A stretch of DNA of 64,000 bases, from positions 6,025,257-6,089,256 of the forward strand of contig NZ_CP042913.1 in NCBI RefSeq assembly GCF_008065115.1. The letters are read 5' to 3'. The notes below the pieces were generated by a model that saw only the letters and a program-made list of their open reading frames with translations, did not search any database and was not told the origin of the DNA. This document shows, in pieces, positions 1 through 9,608 of this stretch. How positions within the stretch are numbered: position 1 is the first letter of the stretch; the number at the start of each line of letters is the position of its first letter. The DNA comes from Bythopirellula goksoeyrii. GTDB lineage: Bacteria > Planctomycetota > Planctomycetia > Pirellulales > Lacipirellulaceae. A program made the translations under genes and the position numbers.

Positions 1-1098
1 CGGCGCGCGACTCCGTTGCGCAGCCGCAACCATGTCGACGATTCGGCCCAGCACTGTCCCCGCTCCCACCTGCTGGGCTTCGATGAGAAGAGTTCCCGTC
101 TGATTGAGTGTGCCCGCGGAAACCTTGTCGCCCAGTCGCTTTTCCACTGGCAACGGCTCCCCGGTAAGCATTGCCTCGTCGACGGTGCTTTCCCCTTCGC
201 GCACGACTCCATCGACAGGCGTTTTTTCGCCTGGACGGACTCGGAGAGAATCGCCGACCTGAATCTGATCGAGAGGCACATCTTGTTCGCCGCCGTCCGT
301 TACGCGATGGGCAGTTTTCGGCGCGAGTTGCATCAGCTCCCGAATAGCTCCGCTTGTGCGCTTGCGCGCTCGCAGTTCGAGCACTTGCCCCAAGAGGACA
401 AGTGTAATGATGACTGCCGCTGCTTCAAAATAAAGCGGAGGTCGATCATGCTCATAAAACGCAGCCGGGATCAACGAAGGCAGCATCACGGCCACCAAGC
501 TGAAAGCAAACGCTGTGAGTGTGCCGATCGCGATGAGCGTAAACATGTTAGGACTGCGATGCACAATCGATTGCCAACCACGCACCAGCAGCGGCCAACC
601 ACACCATAAAACCACAGGTGATGCGAGCGTCAATTGCAGCCAACCGGCAGCTGTGGCCGACAGCCAAGGATCCATTCTGAGCCCCACCATTGGCCCCATG
701 GTCAGAATCAAGAGCGGCACACTCAGCGCTACACCGACCCAAAATCGCCGCGACATATCGTCCGCCGTCCCGTCCTCTTCCTCCTCAGCTGAGACGGTCT
801 TTGGCTCCAGGTCCATCCCACACTTGGGGCAACTCCCCGGCCCGACCTGCTCGATCTCGGGATGCATGGGACAAGTGTAAAGTCGAGTATTGTTGCCCTG
901 GGTGGCAGCGTCGCGCTGTTGTGGTTTATCGTGACAACAGGAATGTTCGTCGCTCTGTTGGTCTGTCGCATGCTGCTTGGCAAAGCGATCGCGACAGCCG
1001 GCGCTGCAGAAGTAATGCGTCGTGCCGTCCTCGGTCAGCGAGAGAGCCGTCTCAGTATCGACCTGCATCCCACAAATCGGATCGGTTGCCTGGTCCAT
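1..1098 (-). CDS. copA: Copper/heavy-metal P-type ATPase, N-terminal part (runs off the left edge)
   Basis: The product is a P1B-type ATPase that would export Cu(I) or Ag(I) across the inner membrane. Reading leftward from the ATG at 1098, the frame is open to base 1 (366 codons). A YHS (TRASH) metal-binding domain comes first (DPICGMQ, then YFCSAGC, about residues 6-40). A heavy-metal-binding motif follows (YTCPMHPE and [10 protein letters not shown], about residues 66-95), then hydrophobic segments and the actuator-domain motif TGEPLPVEK. The phosphorylation (DKTG) and ATP-binding domains lie outside the window. The His/Cys-rich stretch between the two metal motifs (SCCHDK) may be an extra ligand site. 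No other copper gene is visible alongside. The family call is firm; the exact metal is inferred. Confidence 0.9.
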   Translation of the reverse strand, partial: MDQATDPICGMQVDTETALSLTEDGTTHYFCSAGCRDRFAKQHATDQQSDEHSCCHDKPQQRDAATQGNNTRLYTCPMHPEIEQVGPGSCPKCGMDLEPKTVSAEEEEDGTADDMSRRFWVGVALSVPLLILTMGPMVGLRMDPWLSATAAGWLQLTLASPVVLWCGWPLLVRGWQSIVHRSPNMFTLIAIGTLTAFAFSLVAVMLPSLIPAAFYEHDRPPLYFEAAAVIITLVLLGQVLELRARKRTSGAIRELMQLAPKTAHRVTDGGEQDVPLDQIQVGDSLRVRPGEKTPVDGVVREGESTVDEAMLTGEPLPVEKRLGDKVSAGTLNQTGTLLIEAQQVGAGTVLGRIVDMVAAAQRSRAP

Positions 1099-1175
1099 GG
1101 GTTTATTACTCCAGAGATTTGTAATAAGGAGTATTTAATAGCCCTCGCATAGAATCAGCGATGTTGTGGACCTCA

Positions 1176-1520
1176 TCACTCCACAACTTCACTCGGTTCT
1201 TCCCAAGTCATCAGATGCGATTCGAATGATTTGATTGCGGCACCACCATCCTCGGCTGGTTCCGATTCAAAGCCGGCCTCCGCCAAAAAGGATTGTTGCT
1301 CTTCATCGACCTGGCCGTTGTCAGCAACGGCCCGCCACCATTGCAATTGCGGCCAGTCGCGACGAACCGTTTTCAACGATGTGCTGACAGTCCGACCGTT
1401 GACACCTGGCGAGAATCCAGCACGAGTGGCAATCGAGGACAAGGTTGCCAGCTTTTCTGCTTTCTTAAGTTCCCAAAGAATGTGAGCAATGGCTTGAGCG
1501 CGAGTTGACGTAACGGACAT
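1176..1520 (-). CDS. Alkyltransferase-like (MGMT C-terminal domain) protein
   Basis: This 114-aa protein resembles the DNA-binding domain of O6-alkylguanine-DNA alkyltransferases. The pattern TRAGFSPGVNGRTVSTSLK followed by WWRAVADNGQVD matches the helix-turn-helix, Arg-finger and W-H-R-V region of that family. The alkyl-acceptor motif PCHR is not there: its place is taken by WWRAV. That is the situation in alkyltransferase-like (ATL) proteins, which bind alkylated bases and flag them for nucleotide excision repair. The acidic C-terminal tail is unusual. It lies about 80 bp upstream of copA on the same strand but probably has its own promoter. The family assignment rests on motif similarity only and is moderate. 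Confidence 0.5.
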   Translation of the reverse strand: MSVTSTRAQAIAHILWELKKAEKLATLSSIATRAGFSPGVNGRTVSTSLKTVRRDWPQLQWWRAVADNGQVDEEQQSFLAEAGFESEPAEDGGAAIKSFESHLMTWEEPSEVVE

Positions 1521-1847
1521 GAATCACTTCTGACGGCTAAATGTTAATTGTTCTTAGTTCTGGGCGCCTGTAGTCTTCGGCCAGTCTTGGCTTTTGATTG
1601 CAATGGTGTTGTTGAGAACCGATCAATCAATGTACTTGCCCAGATGGACGGAAGCGGCGTGAAGCTCCCTCATTCCCTCTGACAAGATTCATTCTACACT
1701 ATCGTGCACTATCTTGTCTTCACGGCGTTCTTCCCTTGAAGTACGCATGTCCAGCAGGGTGCAACGTGCCCGTAAGAACTATTTGACAGTGAATATAGAG
1801 GCCAAAGAGAAGAACTTCCGGCGACGGCTACTAATAACCACCAATCT
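1521..1847. other. Intergenic stretch, no gene seen
   Basis: I see no convincing coding frame here. An 8-bp inverted repeat (GACAAGAT at 1681-1688, ATCTTGTC at 1711-1718) could be an operator or part of a weak terminator for the rhamnose operon that ends at 1848. Confidence 0.4.
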
Positions 1848-2048
1848 CTATAGCACGACTTCTTCGTGTTCGAGTTGCTCTGGCGGCTGCCCCATCCAGA
1901 GTGGCGTGGCAATGAACCACACGATGGTAGCGATCAGCATGGCCAGCTTCGTTTGGGATAGATCTAGCGAACCGGTTAGGAACATGACCGATGGTACAAT
2001 CGTGGCGATGAGGGCCGCAGCAGATACGAGTTGGAGGAGTTTTCTCAT
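1848..2048 (-). CDS. Small two-helix membrane protein, last gene of the rhamnose operon
   Basis: The 66-aa product has two clear hydrophobic segments (about residues 5-25 and 33-52) and an acidic C-terminus (PPEQLEHEEVVL). It starts 45 bp after the permease stop on the same strand, so it is probably cotranscribed with it. Its size and position suggest a small accessory subunit for the transporter, or an independent membrane peptide; nothing in the sequence decides this. I do not recognise a family. The overlapping frame on the other strand is longer but has no hydrophobic pattern or ribosome-binding site and looks like a shadow. Confidence 0.6.
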   Translation of the reverse strand: MRKLLQLVSAAALIATIVPSVMFLTGSLDLSQTKLAMLIATIVWFIATPLWMGQPPEQLEHEEVVL

Positions 2049-2093
2049 GGTTTCACTCGATCGATCCCGGACTGCGTTGCAGTCCGACTAGGG

Positions 2094-3515
2094 TTAGGTA
2101 GTACGTTGCTGGTAAAACTTGCTAAGGGCGATGTACATGGCTGTTGCGATAAACCAACCCGGTAGAGCCACGAACCAGATCTGAAAAGGTTCAAAGCCGT
2201 TGATCTTGATGCCCGATTTCACTAGACCCAGACAGATACCAAGGGTAATGAACCAAGTTAGCCCTGCGGCCCAGTTGAATGACAATCCACGGTGATCCGC
2301 ATAGTAGGGTTGCAATCCTAATCGCTTGAGCAGCCAGAAGTCGGCAAACACGACAGCTCCCATAGGCATGAGTAGCAAACCATACAAAGCAACAAATCCC
2401 AAAAGCTGCATGGCGATTGCCGGGAACATTCCCGCTATAGTGGCGACAGCGCCTGTGAACAAGGTGACGGCGAAGCGCGACTTATTCGGCACAATGGCTT
2501 GAAACGCGAGACCAGCCCGATAGATCGTCGGATTGGCGGTGGTCCAACCCGCGATGATCACACAAATCAATCCCGCAATGCCGCAGGCCTTGTAGGCTAA
2601 CGGCCCCGGCAGAACATCGGTATTAACAGGGTCATTATGAAGCTGCAAGGCATAAAGCATCGACGCGGAAATCCAGGCCATGAAGTGGCCGACATACATG
2701 CCCGCAGCGGTAGCGATTCCATACCAAGAATATTTGGCAAATCGAAACACTGAGAGATCGCTCATGCCAATGTGCATAGCCATGTTGCAGAACCAGGCAA
2801 AGAAAGTCACGTACCAAAAGGTAAATTTTACTTGGCCTTCCAGGGGTTCGCCCCCTTTCCAGATCGAAGTTTGTGCCAGGTGCCAGAGGTCGCTGAGCGA
2901 ATTGATCTGAGAGTTGTTGACGTCGATAAATTCTTTGAGGCCGACGAGTCCAAATGCCAAGAATACTAACACCATCCAAGGGGCGGCAATATTGGCGATA
3001 CGCGATACCATCTCATAGCCATACGCAGCTACGATCGATATTGCCGTTCCAATAGCGAGCACGGCCAACACCCAACCAACGCTATTGGGATAAACATCAT
3101 TTAGCCCCGGCATAGGAAAATCAAACCATACGCCCAAGGCCGTTGCAGAGACGGTTATCATCGACCCGGCTAGGAAGCAGAACATCACGCCGTTGGCCAG
3201 GTTATAGAGCGTGACGAGTTTTCGTCCGCAGATCTTTTCGAGTTGGTAATAGAGCGTCAAGCGTGCCCGCACGGCAATAGGTGCCGTGAGCAACGTCCAG
3301 CTCAGTACGGCTAGTGCATTCCCCAGAAGCAAACCCACGATGAGATCATAGGCACTAACCCCCGCCGCCACGAAGAGTGGACCAAGCATCAGTTCTGTGC
3401 CAGCACAATGTTCGCCGGCGTACATTCCAATAAAACTCTTGAACCCCAACAGAGAACGTTGAGTCACCGGCTCGCGTTCAAATTCCCCAGTAGGTTGCGA
3501 TTGATCATCCGCCAT
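2094..3515 (-). CDS. NCS1-family (purine-cytosine permease-like) transporter in the rhamnose operon
   Basis: The 473-aa protein has about twelve hydrophobic segments and the look of the nucleobase:cation symporter-1 family: an N-terminal PVTQRSLLGFKSFIGMYAG segment, AGWTTANPTIYRAGLA in the middle, and GAVVFADFWLLKRLGL near the C-terminus. NCS1 proteins normally import nucleobases, hydantoins or vitamins. It starts 66 bp downstream of rhaA and is followed by a small membrane gene, so it sits inside the rhamnose catabolic operon. No RhaT, ABC or MFS sugar importer is present there. I infer it carries L-rhamnose or a rhamnose-derived compound; this is an inference from position, not from binding-site residues. 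Confidence 0.8.
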   Translation of the reverse strand: MADDQSQPTGEFEREPVTQRSLLGFKSFIGMYAGEHCAGTELMLGPLFVAAGVSAYDLIVGLLLGNALAVLSWTLLTAPIAVRARLTLYYQLEKICGRKLVTLYNLANGVMFCFLAGSMITVSATALGVWFDFPMPGLNDVYPNSVGWVLAVLAIGTAISIVAAYGYEMVSRIANIAAPWMVLVFLAFGLVGLKEFIDVNNSQINSLSDLWHLAQTSIWKGGEPLEGQVKFTFWYVTFFAWFCNMAMHIGMSDLSVFRFAKYSWYGIATAAGMYVGHFMAWISASMLYALQLHNDPVNTDVLPGPLAYKACGIAGLICVIIAGWTTANPTIYRAGLAFQAIVPNKSRFAVTLFTGAVATIAGMFPAIAMQLLGFVALYGLLLMPMGAVVFADFWLLKRLGLQPYYADHRGLSFNWAAGLTWFITLGICLGLVKSGIKINGFEPFQIWFVALPGWFIATAMYIALSKFYQQRTT

Positions 3516-3581
3516 ATTATGTCTTTCGCCTAAATCGTGAGCGGAACGTCGCTAAATATCGAACCATTTAACAAACCCTGC

Positions 3582-4838
3582 TCACCGTTTGCTGAGTATT
3601 TGTTGCTCATAAGTCTGGACTTCATCAAGCCACGCACGCCCCACAGGTACGTCATTATTTTGGCAATAGTAGTCCCAAACCGCATTTGCTGGTAGATTCT
3701 TGATTTCTTCGAGCAACGCCAGGCGCGCCGTGAGATTGCCTTCCGCCTCAAACTTGCGGAGTATTGCAGTGGGCTCTAGCAACGCGTGTAGCAAAGCCCT
3801 ACTTGTGGCCCGAGTGCCTATGACCCACGCAGCAATTCGATTGATACTCGCGTCGAAGAAATCGAGCCCGATGTGTACCCGTTCGAGATATCCGCCTCGC
3901 ACGATTTCTTGCATGATCGCCTGCAGCTCGTCGGTGAACGTCACAACATGATCACTGTCCCAGCGGACTCCACGGCTCACATGCAGCAGGATTTCATCGA
4001 CCCATTGGAGAACGGCTGAAATCTTGTCCGAAATGACTTCCGTCGGGTGAAAGTGACCGGCATCGAGGCAGAGCAGTTTCTTATTGCGAACCGCATAACC
4101 AAGATAAAACTCATGCGAGCCTACGACATAGCTTTCCGATCCCAGCCCGAATAATTTGCATTCGACGGCGTCCTTGTTGAGCTTAGGGTCGATGGATTCA
4201 GCAAAAATCGTGTTCAGCGATGCGGCCAAGCGCTCGCGAGGGCCTTTGCGGTCTATCGGCGTGTCTTTGGAGCCATCGGGCATCCAAAAGTTTGTGATGC
4301 AGGGATTCTGCAGAGCCTTGCCCATCGCGGCAGCGATTCGCCGGCAGCAGATCCCATGCTCAATCCAGAATTCGCGAATCCCTTTGTCTTGGTGCGAGAG
4401 TGTAAACCCATCGGCGGACTTCGGGTGAGAAAAAAACGTGGGATTAAAGTCGAGCCCGATTTCCTTTTGCTTAGCCCAATCAATCCAGCTCTGGAAATGT
4501 TCAGGCTGCAACTCATCCCGTTCTACTCTCTTGCCACCGGTGTCGGCATAGCTCGCATGGAGATTCAAACGGTGCGCGCCGGGGATCAGAGCCATCGCCT
4601 GATCGAGGTCGGCTCGCAATTGATCCGGCGTGCGCGCCTTACCCGGATAGTTGCCCGTGACTGCGATACCGCCTGTCAATTCTCCGTCAGGATTCTCAAA
4701 TCCGCTGACGTCATCACCTTGCCAGCAATGCATAGAGATCGGAATCCGAACAAGTTGCTTGATGGCGCTCTCGGTGTCGACTCCCCATTCTGAGTACTGA
4801 TCTCGAGCGAATTGGTATGCTTGTTCAATGTTTGGCAT
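3582..4838 (-). CDS. rhaA: L-rhamnose isomerase
   Basis: RhaA converts L-rhamnose to L-rhamnulose in the cytoplasm, the first step of the phosphorylative pathway. The N-terminus carries the family signature [20 protein letters not shown], followed by [20 protein letters not shown]. Later come the metal-site region [20 protein letters not shown] and WDSDHVV. The length of 418 aa matches the family. I chose the ATG at 4838; a TTG two codons upstream would overlap the rhaB stop by 4 bp. With the ATG, the gap to rhaB is only 2 bp, so translation is probably coupled. No frameshift is seen. Confidence 0.97.
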   Translation of the reverse strand: MPNIEQAYQFARDQYSEWGVDTESAIKQLVRIPISMHCWQGDDVSGFENPDGELTGGIAVTGNYPGKARTPDQLRADLDQAMALIPGAHRLNLHASYADTGGKRVERDELQPEHFQSWIDWAKQKEIGLDFNPTFFSHPKSADGFTLSHQDKGIREFWIEHGICCRRIAAAMGKALQNPCITNFWMPDGSKDTPIDRKGPRERLAASLNTIFAESIDPKLNKDAVECKLFGLGSESYVVGSHEFYLGYAVRNKKLLCLDAGHFHPTEVISDKISAVLQWVDEILLHVSRGVRWDSDHVVTFTDELQAIMQEIVRGGYLERVHIGLDFFDASINRIAAWVIGTRATSRALLHALLEPTAILRKFEAEGNLTARLALLEEIKNLPANAVWDYYCQNNDVPVGRAWLDEVQTYEQQILSKR

Positions 4839-4840
4839 AT

Positions 4841-6355
4841 TCAAGTAGCCTCAATCGGATAGGCGGTTAGCTCAGCAAACTTGCCGCGAGATTCTTCCCA
4901 ATGTGTAGCTGAATCAGGATCGACAGTATTATGCGGAAACGAGTTGGCGACAATCTGTCGCAGCTCGGTCAGATCGGATAACTCACCGCATCCCATCGCC
5001 TGTACGAGTAAATTGCCAATCGCGGTTGCTTCGATGGGTCCTGTAATAATCGGTCGTCCAACCGCCGCCGCAGCGAACTCATTGAGCAAGTTGTTCTGAG
5101 TACCACCACCAACGATGTGCAACACGCCAATTGATTTGCCGAGGACCGATTCTAACTGATCAAGTGTCGCTCGATAGCAGAGAGCCAGGCTTTCCAAACA
5201 GCACCGGACGAGTTGTCCAGTAGTTTCCGGCTCAGGTTGCTGCGACTCTTTGGCGAACCTACGAATTTTCGCTGCCATGTTGTCGGGGGATGCGAACTCT
5301 GCGTGGTTGGGATCGACTATCGTGCGTCCCGCTTCAGTCTGGCGAGCCTCCTGCACCATATCGGCAAAATCAATTAGTTGGCCTTGTTCTTGCAGTTCGC
5401 GCCGCAGTTCTTGCACTAACCACAGGCCGGCAATGTTTTTGAGAAGTCGAATCGTACCATTCACACCCCGCTCATTGGTAAGCGGTACACTACGTGCTGC
5501 TTCTGAAGTGATCGGTTTGTCTAGTTCAGCCCCCAGTAACGACCAGGTTCCGCTGGAAAGATAGGCCCAATTCGCATCACCGCTGGTCGGCACCGCAGCC
5601 ACTGCCGAACCCGTATCATGTGCCGCAGGTGCGATTACTTGAACCGTCGTAGGCGCCCCCGTCGCTTGGGCAACCTCATCTCGTAGCGTTCCCAACGCAG
5701 TACCTGGTTCCACGATCGGGCCTAGCAGATGAGTTGGTATCCCAAGTTTCTCCAGCATCCTTAGGTCCCACTGTCCCGATTTGACATCCAACATGCTGCT
5801 AGTCGAGGCGATAGACCGTTCGGTAGAGAGTTCTCCTGAAAGCCAGTAGTGCAGTAGATCGGGAAGAAACACCAGACGCGTGGCTGCGTCGAACATTCTT
5901 GGCTCAGTCTCGAAGCGCGCTGCAACCTGAAAAAGCGTGTTGAACGGCATCAACTGAATGCCAGTCCGCTCATAGAGATTCTCAAATCCGCCAAGCTGTT
6001 TGATCACTCGTTGACAAGCCACTTCGTTTTGCGGATCGCGGTAGCAATGGGGCAGTCCCAGCACCTCGCCGCTCTTTCCCAAAAGGGTCCAGTCAACTCC
6101 CCAAGTGTCGACGCCCACACTCTTGAGTTCGACTCCATTCTCACAACACCAAGTGGTTGCTGCGCGTATGCCGTTGAGAATATGAAGCCAAATTCCCGTG
6201 AGATCCCACACGGGGCCTACCGGAGTGGGGCAGGGAAAATGCTCGAAGCGATGAACTTCCTCAAGCCGCAGCTTAAGCGGACTCTCTTCCAACACACCCA
6301 GAATCGCGCGACCAGAACTGGCACCGAGGTCAATAGCTAGATGGGCAAGCGACAT
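4841..6355 (-). CDS. rhaB: Rhamnulokinase
   Basis: RhaB phosphorylates L-rhamnulose to L-rhamnulose-1-phosphate with ATP. It belongs to the FGGY kinase family. The N-terminal phosphate-binding motif [14 protein letters not shown] is present, followed by [13 protein letters not shown] with the catalytic-type aspartate region, and the C-terminal domain carries [17 protein letters not shown] and [14 protein letters not shown]. At 504 aa it has the usual length. It begins 15 bp after rhaEW ends and finishes 2 bp before rhaA, so the three enzymes form a tight transcription unit. Confidence 0.97.
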   Translation of the reverse strand: MSLAHLAIDLGASSGRAILGVLEESPLKLRLEEVHRFEHFPCPTPVGPVWDLTGIWLHILNGIRAATTWCCENGVELKSVGVDTWGVDWTLLGKSGEVLGLPHCYRDPQNEVACQRVIKQLGGFENLYERTGIQLMPFNTLFQVAARFETEPRMFDAATRLVFLPDLLHYWLSGELSTERSIASTSSMLDVKSGQWDLRMLEKLGIPTHLLGPIVEPGTALGTLRDEVAQATGAPTTVQVIAPAAHDTGSAVAAVPTSGDANWAYLSSGTWSLLGAELDKPITSEAARSVPLTNERGVNGTIRLLKNIAGLWLVQELRRELQEQGQLIDFADMVQEARQTEAGRTIVDPNHAEFASPDNMAAKIRRFAKESQQPEPETTGQLVRCCLESLALCYRATLDQLESVLGKSIGVLHIVGGGTQNNLLNEFAAAAVGRPIITGPIEATAIGNLLVQAMGCGELSDLTELRQIVANSFPHNTVDPDSATHWEESRGKFAELTAYPIEAT

Positions 6356-6370
6356 AAATCGAAGAGTCTC

Positions 6371-8563
6371 TTAACGCTGGAATGCTTCATGCAAACCACC
6401 GTCGACGTTAATGATCTGCCCTGTAGTTTTACTCGATTTTTGCGACAGGAGAAAGTAGGCCGCCTCCGCCTGATCCGCAGGGGTAATCGGACGCTTGGTC
6501 AAAGTTCGCTGGGCATAAAAATCGGCAAGTTTGCTACACAGTTGGTTATCCGAATCCGACTCCTCGAAAGGGATTTCATATTTGGTCAGAGAGGCGATCA
6601 CCCTATCTCGTGGGAACATGGTTGAGCCTTCGATTACCGTCGCAGGGGCGATGGCGTTGACTCGAACCAAGGGTGCCATCTCGATGGCCAATTCCCGCAC
6701 CAAGTGATTGGCAGCGGCCTTGGATGTGTCATAAGCGAGCGAGCCCTTTTTCGATACGGCACCATTGACACTGGTCGTAAGCACGATGGAGCCTTCCAGG
6801 CCTTGCTGCTCGAAGATGCGACGGGCCTCATCGACGAGGTTGTAGCTCCCTCGCACATTGACATCGAATGTGAGTTGCCAGGCCTTGTCGGAAAGTTTTC
6901 CTTCGCGGCTAGGTGGCAAGAACACACCTGCTGTGACGACGATGTTGTCCAGTCCACCGTAGGCCAAGAGTGTTTGCTGCAAGGCCGCTTGAATGGACTC
7001 CCGGTTGGTGATGTCCACCCCAACGCCAATTGCCGGCCCACACCCAGAGATCCCCGTGCCAGCCACGCCGATGCCTTGACCATAAATCTCAGTGAGTTCA
7101 TTGGCGGTCGCTTGTGCCATCTCGGCGTTCAGGTCAGCGCACACCACGTGGGCACCTTCCTTGGCCAAGCGATGGGCCACCTGTTTGCCGATCCCTGACC
7201 CAGCACCCACGACCAACACGATGCTGCGCGCCAACTCTTTCTCCGGCGGCATCCGCTTGAGCTTTGCTTCTTCCAGAAGCCAGTATTCAATGTCGAAGGC
7301 CTCTTGCTGGGGCAGGGCGATGTACTCGTCCATCGCCTCGGCACCACGCATTACTTCGACGGCACAGTTGTAAAACTCAGCCGTCACGCGTGATTCACTC
7401 TTGTTCTTGCCCCAGGCAATCATGCCGATGCCAGGGATAAGCACGACCGTCGGGTTGGGGTCTCGCATCGCAGGCGAGTTTTCGTGCTTGCATGTCTCGT
7501 AGTAAGTTTTGTAGTCCTGACGATACTGAGTAAGACCCGCAGCGAGCTTTTCCTTGAGTACATCGGTGGATTCCTCTTGTGGATTCCAATCGACATAGAG
7601 TGGCTTGATTTTGGTTCGTAGGAAGTGGTCCGGGCAACTCGTGCCCAATTCCGCCAAACGTGCAGCATCATTGGAATTCACAAACCGCAGAATTTTTGGA
7701 TCGCTCTGCAGGGTACCGACGAACTTCTTCTGCTGACATACCTGGCCTCGCAACCAGGGCAATAAGTCGACGAGAATCTTGTAACGTGCTTCCTCACCCA
7801 ATGAATCATACTTCTGACCGCCAAAGGTCGCCTCGCCCTTGTCTTTCGATTCGATGTACTCCGCGGCTTTGTCGATCAGCGATAGAGTCAACTCGTAGCA
7901 CTCGCGATCGTCGTCGGCCCAGTTGATCAGCCCATGCTGTCCCATGACGAGGCCATCGAGCGAGGGATTTTCTTGGACTTTGCGTTGCATCAGCAAACCA
8001 AGCTCAAACCCGGGTCGCAGCCAAGGGACCCAACCCACGCTGTCGCCAAAAATCTCTTTGGTCAATTCCTCACTACGGCGACTAGCAGCAATGGCAATCA
8101 CCGAGTTGGGATGCATATGATCAATATGCTTGGCCGGCAAGAACGCATGCAGTGGTGTGTCAATCGAACTAGCGCGGGGATTTAGATTAAATGTGCAATG
8201 GGGAAAGTAGCCTACCATGGCATCTTCCGCAGGAGTCTTCGGCCCACGCTCTGGCTGGTTGTCGTAAATTTCCTGCAGCGCTAGCAACTTGGAGTAATAG
8301 AGAGACGAGAAATTCTCTTGCTTGCTGGTCCGCAGATCTCCCCCTGAACCTTTGACCCACATGACATCAACCTCTTTGCCAGTCAGCGGGTCGATCTCGC
8401 GCAGCTTCGCAGAAGTGTTTCCTCCACCCGTATTAGTGATGCGTTGGTCCGCACCGAGGCAATTGGAACGGTAGACGAGCCGTTCGACCCCAGTGAGTCC
8501 CTTCGTGGCAGAATCATCCCAGAGATTGTCGACCTTGTTTTCTTTAGTAGCAGTTGCAGACAT
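6371..8563 (-). CDS. rhaEW: Bifunctional rhamnulose-1-phosphate aldolase / lactaldehyde dehydrogenase
   Basis: This fusion cleaves L-rhamnulose-1-phosphate to dihydroxyacetone phosphate and L-lactaldehyde, then oxidises the lactaldehyde with NAD. Residues 1 to about 430 are a class II aldolase domain (ITNTGGGNTSAK, HMHPNSVIA with metal-binding histidines, MGQHGLINW). From about residue 450 there is a short-chain dehydrogenase with VVGAGSGIGKQVA for the dinucleotide and YDTSKAAANH as the YxxxK active site. I start at 8563 (MSATATKEN) because the longer frame to 8611 adds a hydrophobic tail that overlaps the presumed operator. It is the first gene of the minus-strand rhamnose operon and is divergent from the DeoR regulator. 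Confidence 0.92.
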   Translation of the reverse strand: MSATATKENKVDNLWDDSATKGLTGVERLVYRSNCLGADQRITNTGGGNTSAKLREIDPLTGKEVDVMWVKGSGGDLRTSKQENFSSLYYSKLLALQEIYDNQPERGPKTPAEDAMVGYFPHCTFNLNPRASSIDTPLHAFLPAKHIDHMHPNSVIAIAASRRSEELTKEIFGDSVGWVPWLRPGFELGLLMQRKVQENPSLDGLVMGQHGLINWADDDRECYELTLSLIDKAAEYIESKDKGEATFGGQKYDSLGEEARYKILVDLLPWLRGQVCQQKKFVGTLQSDPKILRFVNSNDAARLAELGTSCPDHFLRTKIKPLYVDWNPQEESTDVLKEKLAAGLTQYRQDYKTYYETCKHENSPAMRDPNPTVVLIPGIGMIAWGKNKSESRVTAEFYNCAVEVMRGAEAMDEYIALPQQEAFDIEYWLLEEAKLKRMPPEKELARSIVLVVGAGSGIGKQVAHRLAKEGAHVVCADLNAEMAQATANELTEIYGQGIGVAGTGISGCGPAIGVGVDITNRESIQAALQQTLLAYGGLDNIVVTAGVFLPPSREGKLSDKAWQLTFDVNVRGSYNLVDEARRIFEQQGLEGSIVLTTSVNGAVSKKGSLAYDTSKAAANHLVRELAIEMAPLVRVNAIAPATVIEGSTMFPRDRVIASLTKYEIPFEESDSDNQLCSKLADFYAQRTLTKRPITPADQAEAAYFLLSQKSSKTTGQIINVDGGLHEAFQR

Positions 8564-8607
8564 GATTGGCTTTTTGTGTATTTTCTGGAGTAGAAATAGT
8601 TGATAAA

Positions 8608-8707
8608 CCACATATTCTCACTTATAATAGAAGTCGTCAAGGATCTAATGGCAAAAATACATGGTAAAATGTGACATTTTATGAAAAAAACCAACATATT
8701 GTCACTT
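8608..8707. promoter_or_regulatory. Divergent rhamnose promoter region with likely DeoR operators
   Basis: The gap between rhaEW and the regulator holds a perfect palindrome, AAAATGTGACATTTT (8666-8680), ending directly at the regulator's ATG. It also holds a near-identical 14-base direct repeat, ACATATTcTCACTT (8610-8623) and ACATATTgTCACTT (8694-8707), 84 bp apart or about eight helical turns. The TGTCAC/GTGACA core recurs in the palindrome and the second repeat. The layout fits repression by looping and autoregulation, because one site lies inside the start of the regulator gene. The sequence is visible; the binding is inferred. Confidence 0.55.
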
Positions 8708-9484
8708 CCTAAAGAGCGACGCCTCGAAATCCTCGCAGAATTGCAGCAAGAGGGGGCAGTTCGTGTGGCGGCGCTGGCCGAGCGGTTTGGCGTCGCCGAG
8801 GAAACTATTCGCCGCGATCTCGACAAACTCAGCGAAGAAGGCCATTTGTCACGCACGCATGGTGGAGCCTTAAGCGTACGCAGCGAGCGGTTCGATCTCC
8901 CTTCGGCAGTTCGTAAGAGCAGTCATTCCACGGAGAAGCAGCAAATCGCGCAGCGGGCGCTATCCCACATTGAGCCCCACGATGTTGTCGCTTTCGATGC
9001 CTCTACGACAGTGCTTGAATTGGTTTGTCTGCTACCCGATATGCCACTGACGGTCATTACTTATAGCCTTGACGCGGTCCGGCTTTTGGCCGACCGTCCG
9101 CAAATCAAAGTCATCTCTACTGGCGGCGAACTCGAGGCCAACTCCTTTTGCTTGCTTGGCCCCGTGGCCGAAGAAACCATCAGGCGTTTTTCGATCAACA
9201 AGTTCTTCTGCTCATCCAAAGGCATTGATTTGAAGCGGGGGTTCAGCGAAGCCTCCACTTCGCATGCCTCCATCAAGGGGCTGGTAATGCAACTCGCGGA
9301 TCGTGTCTTCATGATGGCCGACCACAGTAAGTTCGGCGTTCGTTCGATGACCTACACTGGCAAATTGCAAAGTGCTGACGTCGTGATCACCGACAACGCA
9401 ACCGACGCCGTCTATCTGGATGCCCTTGCTCAGGCAGGAGTCGAAACGGAAGTCGTTTCGCTTAGAGAACGCATCGCTCAGTAA
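8681..9484 (+). CDS. DeoR-family transcriptional regulator of the rhamnose operon
   Basis: The 267-aa protein begins with a winged helix-turn-helix typical of DeoR regulators (ERRLEILAELQQEGAVRVAA, then FGVAEETIRRDLDKL and RTHGGA). A sugar-phosphate-isomerase-like effector domain follows (FDASTTVLELVCLLP, ISTGGELEA, ADHSKFG). Such proteins usually repress sugar operons and respond to a phosphorylated intermediate, here plausibly rhamnulose-1-phosphate or a downstream product. It is transcribed away from rhaEW across the 117-bp operator region. There is no clear Shine-Dalgarno sequence: the palindrome occupies the place where one would be. Confidence 0.88.
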   Translation: MKKTNILSLPKERRLEILAELQQEGAVRVAALAERFGVAEETIRRDLDKLSEEGHLSRTHGGALSVRSERFDLPSAVRKSSHSTEKQQIAQRALSHIEPHDVVAFDASTTVLELVCLLPDMPLTVITYSLDAVRLLADRPQIKVISTGGELEANSFCLLGPVAEETIRRFSINKFFCSSKGIDLKRGFSEASTSHASIKGLVMQLADRVFMMADHSKFGVRSMTYTGKLQSADVVITDNATDAVYLDALAQAGVETEVVSLRERIAQ

Positions 9485-9608
9485 TTGATAGCGATGCTAG
9501 CGTAGGCAGAGTCGGATTAATCCTCAATCTCCGCTGCCTAGCATTCCGATCAAAAGGAGTGGAATAGCGATAATCTCTTTTTACGATTTCAATGCGCGCG
9601 AGCATCCT

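Noticed and set aside
1714-2091. Plus-strand open frame of 125 codons
   Set aside because: It lies opposite the small membrane protein of the rhamnose operon; it has Ser/Met-rich composition without hydrophobic pattern and no ribosome-binding site.
6704-7198. Plus-strand open frame opposite rhaEW
   Set aside because: Antisense to a conserved dehydrogenase domain; shadow frame without motifs.
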